Below the pieces are notes generated by a model. It was given only the letters and a program-made list of their open reading frames with translations. It had not been told where the DNA came from and ran no database searches. Positions 23,650 to 34,339 of a stretch of 64,000 nt of DNA are shown one piece after another. A program made the position numbers and the translations under genes. Within the stretch, counting starts at the first letter, position 1; every line of letters begins with the position of its first letter. Source of the DNA: Acestrorhynchus altus (lineage: Eukaryota > Chordata > Actinopteri > Characiformes > Acestrorhynchidae); NCBI GenBank assembly GCA_034509495.1, contig CM067518.1, forward strand, positions 3,878,528 to 3,942,527, written 5' to 3'.

Positions 23650-23980
23650 TTCATTCTCAGCAGTGCAGTGACAGTGACCTGGTGCATTGGTGTGTGTGTT
23701 ACACTGCTACGTTTGGATCAGACTGCTGGAGTGTTTAAACCCTTCGGTGTCAATGCTGGACTGAGAACAGTCCACCAACCAGAAATATCCAGCCAACAGA
23801 ATCCTATGGGCAACATCCTGTGAGCACAGATTAAGGGCAAGATGATGACCAAAACAAACTGTGCAGAAACAGACGAGCTTCTGTCTCTCACTTTATGTAT
23901 CCGAGGTGAAGCCACTAGATTGGAATGTCTAATAGAGTGGAGAGTGACTGGACACAGAATTTTGAGTTTAAATGTGTTTT
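23650..23980. mobile_element. Foldback family B copy, partial
   Basis: Recognised by CAGCAGTGCAGTGACAGTGA, GGATCAGACTGCTGGAGTG, CCACCAACCAGAAATATCCA and GTCTAATAGAGTGGAGAGTG, all shared with the copy at 15.1-15.6 kb. Outer ends missing. Confidence 0.65.
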
Positions 23981-24032
23981 AAGCAGACAGTATCAACATG
24001 AAAACAAATCCTTAAAATGTCACTTTAAATGC

Positions 24033-24034
24033 AA

Positions 24035-24076
<42 letters not shown>
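24033..24076. repeat. (AATA)n microsatellite
   Basis: About eleven AATA units. Confidence 0.95.
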
Positions 24077-24078
<2 letters not shown>

Positions 24079-24079
24079 C

Positions 24080-25279
24080 ACTTCAAATTAAATACAAAAA
24101 AAAAAATCTATATTTATTTTGGAGATGCATTATATACATCCTATCATAGTATTAACCTACATTATATAGAAGAGCACTATTTGTATCAGTAAAAATAATA
24201 ATATGCAGCTTTTGTAAAATCATAAGCATTTGTCAGGAAATGTGAAATGTCATGTTTATCCTAGAAAGGATTGATAAAAAAAAACATGCGCAGCCGTCCT
24301 CACCCCCTGGCGCACGCACACACACACACACACACGCACGCACGCTCACATCTCTCCACATACTCAGAACTGAAACATGTCACTGGCAGCCTTATCTACA
24401 AAACGATGCTTTATTTCACTGAGAAAAGTGCAACATTTTTATTCGATATAATAATGTATTAGTGCAGTTGTCATTACGAAGATGATGGAGCTACTTGAAA
24501 TTGCTAAAGCGTAGTATAACCACAAAGCAACTGTTTGCATTTAAAAAACATATGACATTATGAGATGACAGTGTTTGTGGGCCGAGTGAGCAACATGGAA
24601 TGCATTACCTCTTAAAGCAGTAAAGCTGATTTACCTTTAATCACAGGTCAAGCCCAGAATTTTCTAGAAATGTATCATTTAGAAATGCAGACTATGCTCA
24701 CTTTGTCCTCATATTGGTCCCAGACATTTCACAGTGCAAACCAGAGTCTGTAGGAAATCTTTTTAAAAAGCCCTGCCTTAAATGCCACAGGCGACGTTTT
24801 TGCTGTTCAAATGGGGAAGTGGCGAGCAGGGCTGTAATGAACGGCAGCTGTAAACCCATCAAGTCAATGGCTGATATCCTAAATCACGGGTTAATTCATT
24901 AGAGCTCTCTGCTAGCAGGCCTCCCCTGGTCTCCCTGTAGAGTGCAGTCACAGAGGCAATGACTAAAAGGTAAGGAAGGGTACATGTGTCAAGGATTGCT
25001 GGGATGTAGAAAAATGTACACATTATACAAACAATCTTTTTCCAAAGTTTTTCAGCCCCGGGAGATCTCGGAAAATCACACACTGTCCCGTGTTTTGTAG
25101 GAAAAGAAGGCGGAGGGTAAAAAAGTGTCTGATTCTTCCTCTTTTTGGTGTGTGCACTAAGCCTTGTTCAAGCGAAGATGAGAGAAACGCTTCCTCTGTG
25201 TTTGTTCTCGCTTCCGACGCTTCACTTCGCAGGCTCTGTCATTGTGCTTTTGTGTCCATTCACGCAGTCGAAGTCCCTC
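24080..25279. other. Intergenic downstream of fam43b
   Basis: AT-rich to about 24580, then single-copy. No gene on either strand was supported. The gene next to FAM43B in human, CDA, was not recognised here or further left. Confidence 0.5.
24311..24345. repeat. (CA)n with CG interruptions
   Basis: A CACACA run followed by CACGCACGCACG. Confidence 0.9.
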
Positions 25280-25285
25280 TTTATT
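25280..25285 (-). terminator. Candidate fam43b polyadenylation signal
   Basis: TTTATT on the plus strand reads AATAAA on the gene strand, about 215 bases past the stop codon. It is the closest canonical hexamer I noticed. A longer 3' untranslated region using a further signal is possible. Confidence 0.35.
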
Positions 25286-25498
25286 AAAGACCTAGCCTGA
25301 AAGCGATTGCAGGACGAGTTGGCAGTTTCTCAGCACGCAGCATTAAAAGCTGCTGACTGTGGGGACAGGATTGTACTCCTAAAGCCAACAACTGGGGGGG
25401 ATGGGGAGAGGTCCGAGAAGACAAGGCTCACATGGAGTGCACAGAGAAGGAGGGAAAGAGGAAAGGTGAGAGAGGCTGAGTATAATGTCCATGAGGGG

Positions 25499-26458
25499 TC
25501 AGACCAGGGTGCTGACCGTCATGTGTACCTCATCTCTGATGGTGATGGAAAACCCATCCAGTCCATGAACGATGTACCCCAACTCCCTTTCAGGAGGTTG
25601 CTCTGGGTCAGTACTCTGCTTGGGACTGACCTCTTCTTTGGCTTTCTCTTCTGGTTCTTCTATTTCTTCTTCATCCTCTTCTTCCTCTTCCTCCTCAGTG
25701 ATGGATGACAGTCGGGTGGCATTTCCCGGCTTTTCCACGGGTGGCCGGTAGTGGCACTGTCCATTTAAAAGCCTCCTGAGGGGCATGAGGGGCACCATAT
25801 CATCCCCCAGAAGTTGCTGCTGGCAGTGCCGAAAGTCACTCTGCCTTTTAAGCCTCTTGAACTCGCTGAAGGCTGAGATGGAGTTCTGGTACAGGCTGAG
25901 AGCCAGGGTCCGGGCCTTCTCGGCCTTGGCCAGCAACACAGCGTGGCAACGTAGCACCACAGCTTTGTGCTTGACCTGGTGCCGGTAGATCCACGCAAAG
26001 ATCTTTGGGCGGCAAGGATCAGCTGTGCAGTAGGTAATGCGGTTGAGTGAGTAGAGATGAGTGGGCTTTCCACGGCCACCTTTTTCTGCTCCCATGCGAA
26101 TGCCGTGTGCCCCCACACTCAGCTTCATCTTGGCACTCCGCTCTCCATACTCACTAGACACCCAGATCCTGGCCACAGCTTCCTGGGTACAGCCCTCACC
26201 CTTGGCAACAGCAGTCACCGTGCTGCCCAGATAGCGTACACTGTAGGTGGGCTCCTCCCTGTTCAGCTCCACTTTCTGACGCTTGCTCTGGAAGACACCA
26301 GCCAGCCAGTGGAAGGGACAGTCCGGGACAAGGTCCGGGCAGGAGCGAAGAAGTGAGGAAAGTAGTGACTGGTAGGCAAGTCCAGCATTCAGGCTTTTGG
26401 TCTTGCTTTTGGACTCATCTTCAGCCAGCACAAACTTGCTCCTCTTCCAGGGCAGCAT
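25499..26458 (-). CDS. fam43b: FAM43B-like PTB/PID-domain protein, single coding exon, 319 aa
   Basis: The function of FAM43 proteins is poorly defined. They carry one phosphotyrosine-binding/PID-like domain and are presumed adaptors. The start chosen is the ATG at 26458, because the protein then begins MLPWKRSKFVLAEDESK, as FAM43 proteins do. An in-frame ATG 40 codons upstream (26578) gives a non-conserved leader and is rejected. Residues 26-45 (GLAYQSLLSSLLRSCPDLVP) resemble FAM43B rather than FAM43A. The PTB-like domain runs from about residue 70 (PTYSVRYLGSTV) to about 205 and includes ITYCTADPCRPKIFAWIYRH and KHKAVVLRCHAVLLAKAEKA. Then come the conserved LRRLLNGQCHYRPPVEK stretch (228-243), an acidic Glu/Asp tract (255-276) and a non-acidic tail. 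No signal peptide or membrane segment is seen. The coding region has no intron, as in mammals. FAM43B rather than FAM43A is supported by sequence and by the mul1 and camk2n1 neighbours. Confidence 0.95.
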   Translation of the reverse strand: MLPWKRSKFVLAEDESKSKTKSLNAGLAYQSLLSSLLRSCPDLVPDCPFHWLAGVFQSKRQKVELNREEPTYSVRYLGSTVTAVAKGEGCTQEAVARIWVSSEYGERSAKMKLSVGAHGIRMGAEKGGRGKPTHLYSLNRITYCTADPCRPKIFAWIYRHQVKHKAVVLRCHAVLLAKAEKARTLALSLYQNSISAFSEFKRLKRQSDFRHCQQQLLGDDMVPLMPLRRLLNGQCHYRPPVEKPGNATRLSSITEEEEEEEDEEEIEEPEEKAKEEVSPKQSTDPEQPPERELGYIVHGLDGFSITIRDEVHMTVSTLV

Positions 26459-26599
26459 GATCCTGACCAGAAGCAAGAGGGACTTGATGTCCCTTCCAGC
26501 TGCAAAGAAGAAGCAAGTGTGATTCTCTGTGGTTGTGGGTTTCTCAGCGAATGAGTGTGTGCATGTACGCGAGAGCAAAAGTGAGAGGATGCTGCTCAG

Positions 26600-26640
26600 T
26601 CAGACACTGAAGAGAGACTGAGCTGGGCTGTTATAAAGCT
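26600..26640 (-). promoter_or_regulatory. Candidate fam43b core promoter with TATA-like box
   Basis: Read on the minus strand, TTTATAA lies at 26637-26631. About 25-30 bases downstream are initiator-like TCAGTC/TCAGTG sequences (about 26600-26615). This predicts a 5' untranslated region of about 150 bases before the ATG at 26458. A (GA)n tract lies just upstream at 26702-26739. The position is inferred and there is no transcript evidence. Confidence 0.45.
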
Positions 26641-26697
26641 CGCTCGCTCACTCACTCGCTCCTCCTTCCTCTCCTCCTGAACTGCCTGCATCACAGA

Positions 26698-26701
<4 letters not shown>

Positions 26702-26739
<38 letters not shown>
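26702..26739. repeat. (GA)n microsatellite upstream of fam43b
   Basis: About 19 GA units, roughly 65 bases upstream of the TATA-like box when read on the gene strand. Confidence 0.95.
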
Positions 26740-26743
<4 letters not shown>

Positions 26744-27009
26744 CAAAACTGGGCTCGAAGCCCAATCTTTCAGCATCGTTCTCTTAACTCTGTCCACCCC
26801 TCCCGTGCTGCTTCCAGCTCCCCCAATAACAACAAAAACACCATGCGGTGAGGCATCTCTGCGTGCAGCACTGACTGCTTCTCTCCTCATCTTTTCATAT
26901 ATATATAGTCTTTAACCCTGAGATGGTGAACAGAGGAGGGCTCACCCTAGTGCCTCAGGGGAATCAGGCTGAAGAGCTGTGCATAAGATCAATAGGAGAA
27001 TTGGAGGAT

Positions 27010-27330
27010 TCATTCTACATACACTCGTGTGAAAAAGTTGGGACACCCCATGAAAACCTTCAGGATTTTGGAGGAGCCTGTCTTAGTTAAACTCAAGCCA
27101 TTTGGTTATATTCTGACTGCAGACAAATCTGCACATTTTGTTTCACAAATCAGATCAGTTGAGATGACTGTTGACCCTCTTATTCGCAAATGATCAGATA
27201 TGACATCATATAACTATCTGCATGTGTTTTTGAGATATTCTTGCTTTGGGTTTGTGTAGACAAATGGCTGCATCGTGAACATAATTGTTTGCATACCTGC
27301 CTATGGTCTACGCATGTTACTGTAGGGTTC
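27010..27330. repeat. Interspersed repeat of the 'gtgaaaaagttgggacacc' type
   Basis: GTGTGAAAAAGTTGGGACAC followed by CCCATGAAAACCTTCAGG and ACATTTTGTTTCACAAATCA, a run I recall as a frequent fish repeat end. No reading frame. Confidence 0.4.
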
Positions 27331-27649
27331 CACTACCAGAAAACACTGACCAGGTTTCCACAACAACATTTAAAATAATATAACTTGCCAGCGTTTCTGA
27401 CAATGTGCACTTTGGGTAATTGCTGATTTAGTCACAGACTTTCTTTAAAAGCCTCATTTTTGTATTTTTCGTATTCTGCACATCATCCACATGTGGCATT
27501 GATTTCTGAGGACATGCCCATCAGACACGCCAAATGAATGCAGAATACACATGACAGCCATTGTGCATATGCAAACATATAATTAACACAATTTGTTGTG
27601 TTGCAAGTGACACAAGAAGACACTTTAGAAATTTTAGAAAGAAGAAATT

Positions 27650-28065
27650 TTATTGAAATGGCCACAGTGGCCAGATCAGTTTGTAATTGAACCGGTTTGG
27701 TTTGGAAAAAAACAACAACAGATTTTGCTGTTTATTATTTTATTATTTCTTTCAGGACTTTTATTCTGAAATTTGTGTGAACACTGTATGAACAAAGAAA
27801 GAGGTCAAATCGCCCGTCCCTTCTTGTTTCCCCCTGTAAACCAATATCTAGGTCAGTGAGGTCATTAGCCCCACCCACTCTTGCTGATCAGTCTGCACGG
27901 CAGTTGATGCAGTAAACATGCACTGGAACTGAGATAGAGTAAGTATTGTAGCTTGTTATGGTACGTGTATCATGTCTGCAGGTTACTCTGATCCTGAGTT
28001 ATGAAGCCTAGTAAACAGCATCTAACTGCCTGCAAACTGCGAATCACAGGTTCTAAGAGTTAAAG
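27650..28065. repeat. Dispersed repeat family F, forward orientation
   Basis: Contains GGACTTTTATTCTGAAATTT, AACCAATATCTAGGTCAGTG, CATGTCTGCAGGTTACTCTG and ATCCTGAGTTATGAAGCCTA. Confidence 0.6.
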
Positions 28066-29159
28066 GGTCTCAGTGGTCCCTTCATGGCGTTGCTCAAAGA
28101 ACAATTTGTAGCACCATTATCTTTCAAAGTGTACGAGTAAGTTATCGAAGTGGAAGCTGCCATGTCCTCAGATGTTCCGTTTCTGTTACTGCATCTGTTT
28201 CCATCTGTATAACTGCAGCTGTCTGTCTTTCCAAACAGCCTATCATAACTCCAAGTCCACAATACATTGCCTGAACGTTCGAGCCTGTGCGTTTCGTTTC
28301 CCACTTCTCTGGCAGCTTTAATACCACCTAAGTAACTCCCAAGCTTTAATAGCTCCTTCCCCTGTCTATTCCTCTGAAGTCTTCACATGGTTGAAGTATA
28401 TAATAGCAGATGGGGACGTCAGGGGAAGCTGTTCAGCTGGACGGGTCAGCGGCGATGAATCATAGCAGGCAGCATTTCCATCAAGTGGGGAGAGGAAGAC
28501 GGAGAAGCGGGGCTGCACTTGTCCTGCTGAGATGAGATCTCTATGTGATGGATTGATTCCCATTGCCAGCTTGTGATTACCTACTAGTAATAGGGCAGCA
28601 GGAGCTTTCAGAGATATTGATATTAGTGATTGCTGGCACTTAGAAGCATGTGTATGAAGTGCATCAAGTGAACCGTAAAGGGACACAGTTTGTGGAGTTT
28701 AGCTTATGAAACATGAATTTATGCTGGTCAGGCACAAAGCAGAATACGTCAAAGGGGCCGCTGAGTAAGTGCAAGCACTCGCAGTTTTGAACCGAAGTGG
28801 ATTTTTCAGAATTCTAGACTGTGAAAGAGGCAACTGTGGCCAACAGGTAGTTCATTCATTTTCACTACAGCTATTGTGCTCTAAATGGAATTGTTTCTTT
28901 TCTGCCATGCGAGTGACTCATTCTCTTCCTCTGTGAGGAGCTGACTCACCCCAATGTGAGTTCCACTAAAGTAGACATGTCACGGGCTCCCTTCGTGCTA
29001 CCAGTCTAGGTCTGTGGGGTAAAGAAGATAGACAGGTATCTCATTGAGGTTTTACTTTTTTTTATATATATATAAATATATAATATTACATCATATTTTG
29101 TCCCTGAAATATCTGCTGGAAAATCTAAAGTTCTTGACATGAATAAAGAATGGTTTTCT
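28066..29159. other. Intergenic, mostly single-copy
   Basis: 28370-28690 is low-repeat. A (TA)n-like run at 29061-29085. No gene recognised. Confidence 0.5.
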
Positions 29160-29290
29160 TTGGGTTGGATGATTTAGATGGTCTACAAACGTGAAACATC
29201 TGCCAAAGACGGTATGATCAAACTGGTCCACCTGCATGACCAACCTGACAATGCTGATCTACTAGTGTGGTCAGCTAGACCAAGCTGGTT
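29160..29290. repeat. Degenerate CTGGTC/GACCA repeat
   Basis: AAACTGGTCCACCTGCATGA, CCAACCTGACAATGCTGATC and GTCAGCTAGACCAAGCTGGT. Motif shared with 58005-58196. Confidence 0.5.
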
Positions 29291-29294
29291 AACG

Positions 29295-29850
29295 TTTAGA
29301 ACCCCCAGATCAATTTTGTGAGATGTTTTCAAGGTTTGACTTCATAGTACTTTTATTTGCAAAAACATAAAAAGGAGACACACATGCCAGATATTGTTAT
29401 TTTCAGAAGATCTTAGGGTACTCAATTTTGAGATCAAACATTTACTAAAAACACTTTATATCTCAGAAATTCTGTTGGACATTAATCATCCGGAGTGTAT
29501 TTGAAATGCAAGAATTTTGAGTTATTTGTAATGATCAGAATGAAATTTATAATTCAGTTCTTCAAAATACTTGACAGTGGTCCAAATAAAAAATCCTGAA
29601 TGTCCTTTATTGTTTCTATTATTAACTCAGGACTTTTATTTTGAAGTTTTAACACTGTGTGTGCAAAGAAAGAGAGTCCCTTTCTTCCCATTTTAATTTA
29701 TAACCCAATATCTGGGTCAGTGACATCATTAGACAGGATATGTAGTTGTTATGATATATGTAACAACTCTGTAGGTTATTCTGATCCTGAGTTATGAAGT
29801 TTAGAAAAGAGCATTTAACTACTTGTGTCCCAGCTCTGACATCTGCTTCC
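29295..29850. repeat. Dispersed repeat family F, longest copy
   Basis: From TTTAGAACCCCCAGATCAAT through ATTGTTATTTTCAGAAGATC, ACTTGACAGTGGTCCAAATA, CCCAATATCTGGGTCAGTGA to GATCCTGAGTTATGAAGTTT. This is the reference copy for comparing the others. No coding capacity or clear terminal repeats identified. Confidence 0.6.
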
Positions 29851-31924
29851 GAGGTTAATATATTGCAGCATTAGTAGCAGGTTAATTGCTGAGACTAAGC
29901 TTAATTTTTAACTATATAAGTTAACAAAAAATCATTTTCCATCATATCCCTGGGGAGGTGGTAGCAGTGATCCCCTGGTGATCAAACGGCCATAGTGAAC
30001 CCAGAATAGAATTTGTAGATGTCAGGGAGACACTACTGACATGTGGGTCACATGCATTATGGGAGAAGTGAGGTCTCTGCATTAACCTTATAGTTCAAGT
30101 GCAAAACGTGAACTCTGCAAAACATACTTTAGAAAGATTTATTCACACTGAAATGAATCCTGTTTGGGTGTTGAGAAGAGACTGTCTCTCGTGAAACCGT
30201 CTCCTACCTGGCAGAAAATGAGCTGAACAGGGCTTGATGCTGCAGTGATTACCGTGTATGTTAATGACGGTGTTAATTACGAAGCCTGTGTTCATTTGCA
30301 TGGATGTTCTTATTAAATAAGGCAGTAAACTGGCCCCCCTGCTGGCAGCAACAGTAGACAGTAGCTAATTAATCTTGGCTATGTGACTAAATTTGATTTT
30401 TACCCAAACACCTGACGGTCTGGCTCCTTAAATGAAACATGCAAACTGTGGCAACCATTGAAAAAAAATATAACACCTCTGTGTCCTTACAAGCCTTCTT
30501 CTAAAGTGGTTCCCCTTTTCCCGGTCACTCGGAGTTCAGTCCCGGGAGCTGGCACCTTGCAGTGGTAACCATCCAAATCTGTTGCCCTTAGCGATGACTA
30601 ACCTTTTCTATCTATTTTTATCTCCTGAGAGATATGAAAGCTTCTGCCATCTATACAATATATTTGGAAGTGACCTGGAGGGAGGAGAACTGGAATGGTC
30701 CATTAAGTGTGGCCTGCAGTGAAAGCTGTTTGTTTGAGTGGACAGAGTGAAGTGGCAGGGCACATGTGCCCTGTCACGTTCTTGTTTTTTGGTCACAGGC
30801 CCTAGATGGGTGAAGAATGGGTCTTTTTGCCCGTGAGCACTGGTCTGAAAGAGCATCATCGGGACGCGGGACTGTAATTCGGAGCTGCAGAAGATTAACG
30901 CCAAGAGCACACAGGCCAGGACTTCGCCATGACTGGCTGGCCTTTACAGAGATTGATGAGTGTGGCTCGTATTGACTTAGCTGCCACCGAGGTTAACGCC
31001 ACAGAGCAGGTGAGGAGAACAGATGAATGAAATTAGGAAATGTCTGCAAGAGAATCGACCCCTTTGCTGTGTTAGTTTTCTACTTACGACCGTATCGGTC
31101 TCTTTTCACCAACCGTGCGGTTTAGACAAGTACACTAGCTCAAATTCAGCCCATACCCTCAGTCAGACATCAGAGGAATCCCTGGGTTTTGGCACTGTTT
31201 TTAACATGCCCTTGATAGCTTCCATACTCGACCAAGAAGTGCACAGGACAAGTGTCAAAACGCAAGACGAGAGAGGAAATCTGGTGCATGTCTAATTCTG
31301 CACTTATTAAAGGCTTGCGATCGCACGGACACGTCTTTCTTTGACTTTCTGATATTCAGGCTTTGTGTGGGATTCACTGAGCATTGTACTTTAGTATCAT
31401 GGTATTCAAACTGACGTATTGTAACTGGCAGCTTCGGAGCTTAAAGGTATCTTAAGAACTAATGCCACGCCCACACTACTGAATAATTGGGTCAAGTTCA
31501 AGGCCGATTTCCTCCCCTCAACGATCGCAGCAGGTCTCCCGATTTCAGGACGATCATAAATTGTGATCTTTGCAGTTTATTCTGTACTGTGGGGTGTCTA
31601 TAATCCAATCTCGGCTTTTCTAATCTTCTTCCAGTGTAGTCGGGCCGCCTGCACTGATTGCGAATCACAAAAAAGAAAACATTTAAGTATGCTGTAGTGT
31701 GGGGTAAATGCCGGTTCTCTGGGGGAAATGCGATAGTAATGTTATGCCTGAATGAGCTGAAATGAATTTGACAGCGCGTACGGTCTACAGGGCTTCTACA
31801 CACCGCAGTGCACGTTTGAGGTGAATACACACACACACACACATTGCACACACACAGCGCTGGACTAAAATGAGATGATATTTTTAAAAGTCGTGTGAGA
31901 ACGAAAGATTTCAGTAAGTATTTG
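29851..31924. other. Long low-repeat intergenic stretch
   Basis: Few repeats. 30230-30340 has GTTAATGACGGTGTTAATTA and an ATTTGCAT octamer, the look of a developmental non-coding element. Open frames up to 143 codons are not conserved-looking. A short (AC)n at 31829-31843. Confidence 0.4.
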
Positions 31925-32200
31925 GACACTCTATGCCCTAATAGCCGGTGTTCCTCTCTTTGGCTGAAATGATCTCAGTTAGATGTGTCCTTTAACTGTC
32001 CACCAGTCTCTGACATTGACCTGAAGAACGATGTTCCCACTCCTCCCTGCAGAATTCTTTCAGCGATGTGATGATTCAGCATCAGTCTTTGTACAGATGC
32101 TTCATTATATAGTGACGATTTCAAAGTGGTTTCTAAAGATTTCACAGAGGTTTCTATGGTGGAGGCATCTCCAGACCCTCCGTGATGTGAATTAGATAAT
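31925..32200. repeat. Interspersed repeat fragment
   Basis: CGGTGTTCCTCTCTTTGGCT, GTCTCTGACATTGACCTGAA and CCTGCAGAATTCTTTCAGCG follow the order of a non-coding fish transposon-derived repeat I recall. Low certainty on family. Confidence 0.4.
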
Positions 32201-33539
32201 TCAACTATATATTTTATTAGAATTTCAGGATGATTCGACCAATAGAATGTAAAATTAATTAATTACTCTTATTTTTTATTAAAATTTCTGCTTTCCCCTT
32301 GTAAAGTCTCCATTTTGAGGATACAGGTTTTTCATTGGACGGATATATCGGTGCAGTAGGTTTCTATCAATACTAGTTTTATACTGATTTTGAAGTCTTT
32401 TAAATAACCTTAGGCTTGTGCAAACGGACTCTATCTGTCTCTCCTCTAGAGCTTAAGAAAAGAAGGTTTGCTTAAGCTAATACATTTATAGACTCGTATT
32501 TGCTTGAGGGGCTGAAAAGGGCTTGATACCAGTCTTACCATTACAGTGTCCGTTTTCTAGCTCTTTTTGCCTTCTTCGTGGAGCCTCGGTCAAATTCTGC
32601 ATGTACCCCTGAAGATTTTGTGAAGACAGTCAGTCCTTTATCAGCCAGCGTTGTCAGACAGTGTACACTCTGTTCGATAACGGCGAAAAATGGGGCAAGG
32701 GCTCCCTGATCCAAGCGAATGCATTATTAAAGCCGTGGCTGCATCGCAGAACAGCTCTTCATCTGCATATGAAAGCCGCGAGTGTAAGTGAATTAATTAA
32801 GTGTGTGACTTTTACTAATGAGGGAGGAAGAAAGCTAGATAAGAAGAACGCAACCTCCTCAACCCACCCCCACAAACATGGCCTAAATTGTTTCGTCAAA
32901 CTAAGGGACCAGCAGTTCTCAGAGCACGGACGGAGTTCATGAAAAGAATGAAATGGTCCGAAACCTCTTTCACGGAGACGTTTTTTGGATGAGATGCATG
33001 CCGATGGTAGAGGCCGCAGAGCAAATGAAATACCAGGCATTTCGGTCTGCAGTCGTGCACCATCGCAGAGAACCTTATAATAGTTCTAAGCTTAAGCACA
33101 GTTTCAGCATTTTATTGCACTTAATTTCTTCGGAGAATTGGGACTGCATGCGTCTTCCCAGATAATTAACAGCGCCCTCGTGGTATGATACAAACAGCCA
33201 TTATCCAGCTCAGTGTGGTGGAGCGTTTGTTTCGCTCGCTCATTAGACTTAGTTCAGCAGAACAGACGTCAGCTGTGGAAATCGTACAAATACATCATTG
33301 CTGCTCGTGGAGCTGAACAGAGGAGGGCTGAATGTATTGTTGTTTTTGGTTTTGCCTCCCTTTCTCGCACTCCAGAGCCCTGCGAGGCAGTGCCAGTGGA
33401 TTCTGTTCTTCTTCTTTTTTCTTTCTTTTTTTTTTTTTGGGCACTACCCAATCCCCTCCATTTGTTATCAGCTCTTCTCTCACATGAGCGAGCCCATGGC
33501 ACAGAACAGTATCGAATCAATCCAATTATTCTTATCTAA

Positions 33540-33543
<4 letters not shown>
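32201..33543. other. Intergenic, mostly single-copy
   Basis: 32440-33200 lacks recognised repeats. A T-run at 33422-33438. No gene recognised. Confidence 0.45.
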
Positions 33544-33616
<73 letters not shown>

Positions 33617-33620
33617 GCAC
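33544..33620. repeat. (TA)n(CA)n compound microsatellite
   Basis: About 26 TA units followed by about 12 AC units. Confidence 0.97.
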
Positions 33621-33624
33621 ACAC

Positions 33625-33930
33625 TCATCCATAACATTATGACTACCTCCTTGTTGGCTGTAGTTCATCTGTTTTTCTGCATACTTTCTCAGCTTCCTTT
33701 GAAAATCACCCTGATCTTCTCTGGTCAAGACCCCATAGGACCCCCACAGAGCAGAAGAGATATTTGGATGGTGGGTACATGTCAGCACTTCAGTGGGAGC
33801 GACTTGGTGGTGGTATGTTACTGTGTGTTACACTGGTGTAAGTGGATCAGACCCAGCAGTGGTGCTGGAGTGTTTAAACACTGTGTCCAATCACTGTTCG
33901 TTCTATTAGACACTCTTTCCTAGTTGCTCC
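33625..33930. mobile_element. Foldback family B copy with one outer terminus
   Basis: Starts at CCATAACATTATGACTACC, the outer end usual for this family, and runs through TCTTCTCTGGTCAAGACCCC, AAGTGGATCAGACCCAGCAG and TCTATTAGACACTC. It abuts an (AT)n(AC)n microsatellite at 33544-33620. Confidence 0.65.
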
Positions 33931-33988
33931 ATTTTGGAGACGCACATCTGTTTCTGCAGGTTGTGTTGGTCATCCTCTAGTTTTTCTT

Positions 33989-33992
<4 letters not shown>

Positions 33993-34057
<65 letters not shown>
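33993..34057. repeat. (AC)n microsatellite
   Basis: About 32 AC units, complementary to the (GT)n run at 34271. Confidence 0.97.
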
Positions 34058-34059
<2 letters not shown>

Positions 34060-34268
34060 GTTGCAAGCCATACTTTTATGTGCATGTAGAAACTAGTGTG
34101 TATACACACACAAGTACACACCAAATATGTGGCTTGCAAACAGAGTGGGCTCAGTTTGATGGCACACCCCTTGTTTCTCTAGTGCCAGTCAGTGTAATTA
34201 AATCAAGCCTCTTTCCTAATCAGACTAAGCTTAAACCCAATACACTCTAATGAAAGCAGGAGAGAGGG

Positions 34269-34270
<2 letters not shown>

Positions 34271-34336
<66 letters not shown>
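34271..34336. repeat. (GT)n microsatellite
   Basis: About 33 GT units. A shorter (GT)n follows at 34612-34636. Confidence 0.97.

Positions 34337-34339
<3 letters not shown>

Noticed and set aside
25307..25708. 133-codon plus-strand frame opposite the fam43b 3' end
   Set aside because: Antisense to fam43b. The FFFILFFLFLL tail is the complement of the acidic tract.
26459..26578. 40-codon N-terminal extension of fam43b from an upstream ATG
   Set aside because: Not similar to FAM43 proteins, whose start MLPWKR fits ATG 26458.
33298..33642. 114-codon frame ending in YIYIYI and HTHT
   Set aside because: Translation of (TA)n and (CA)n tracts.
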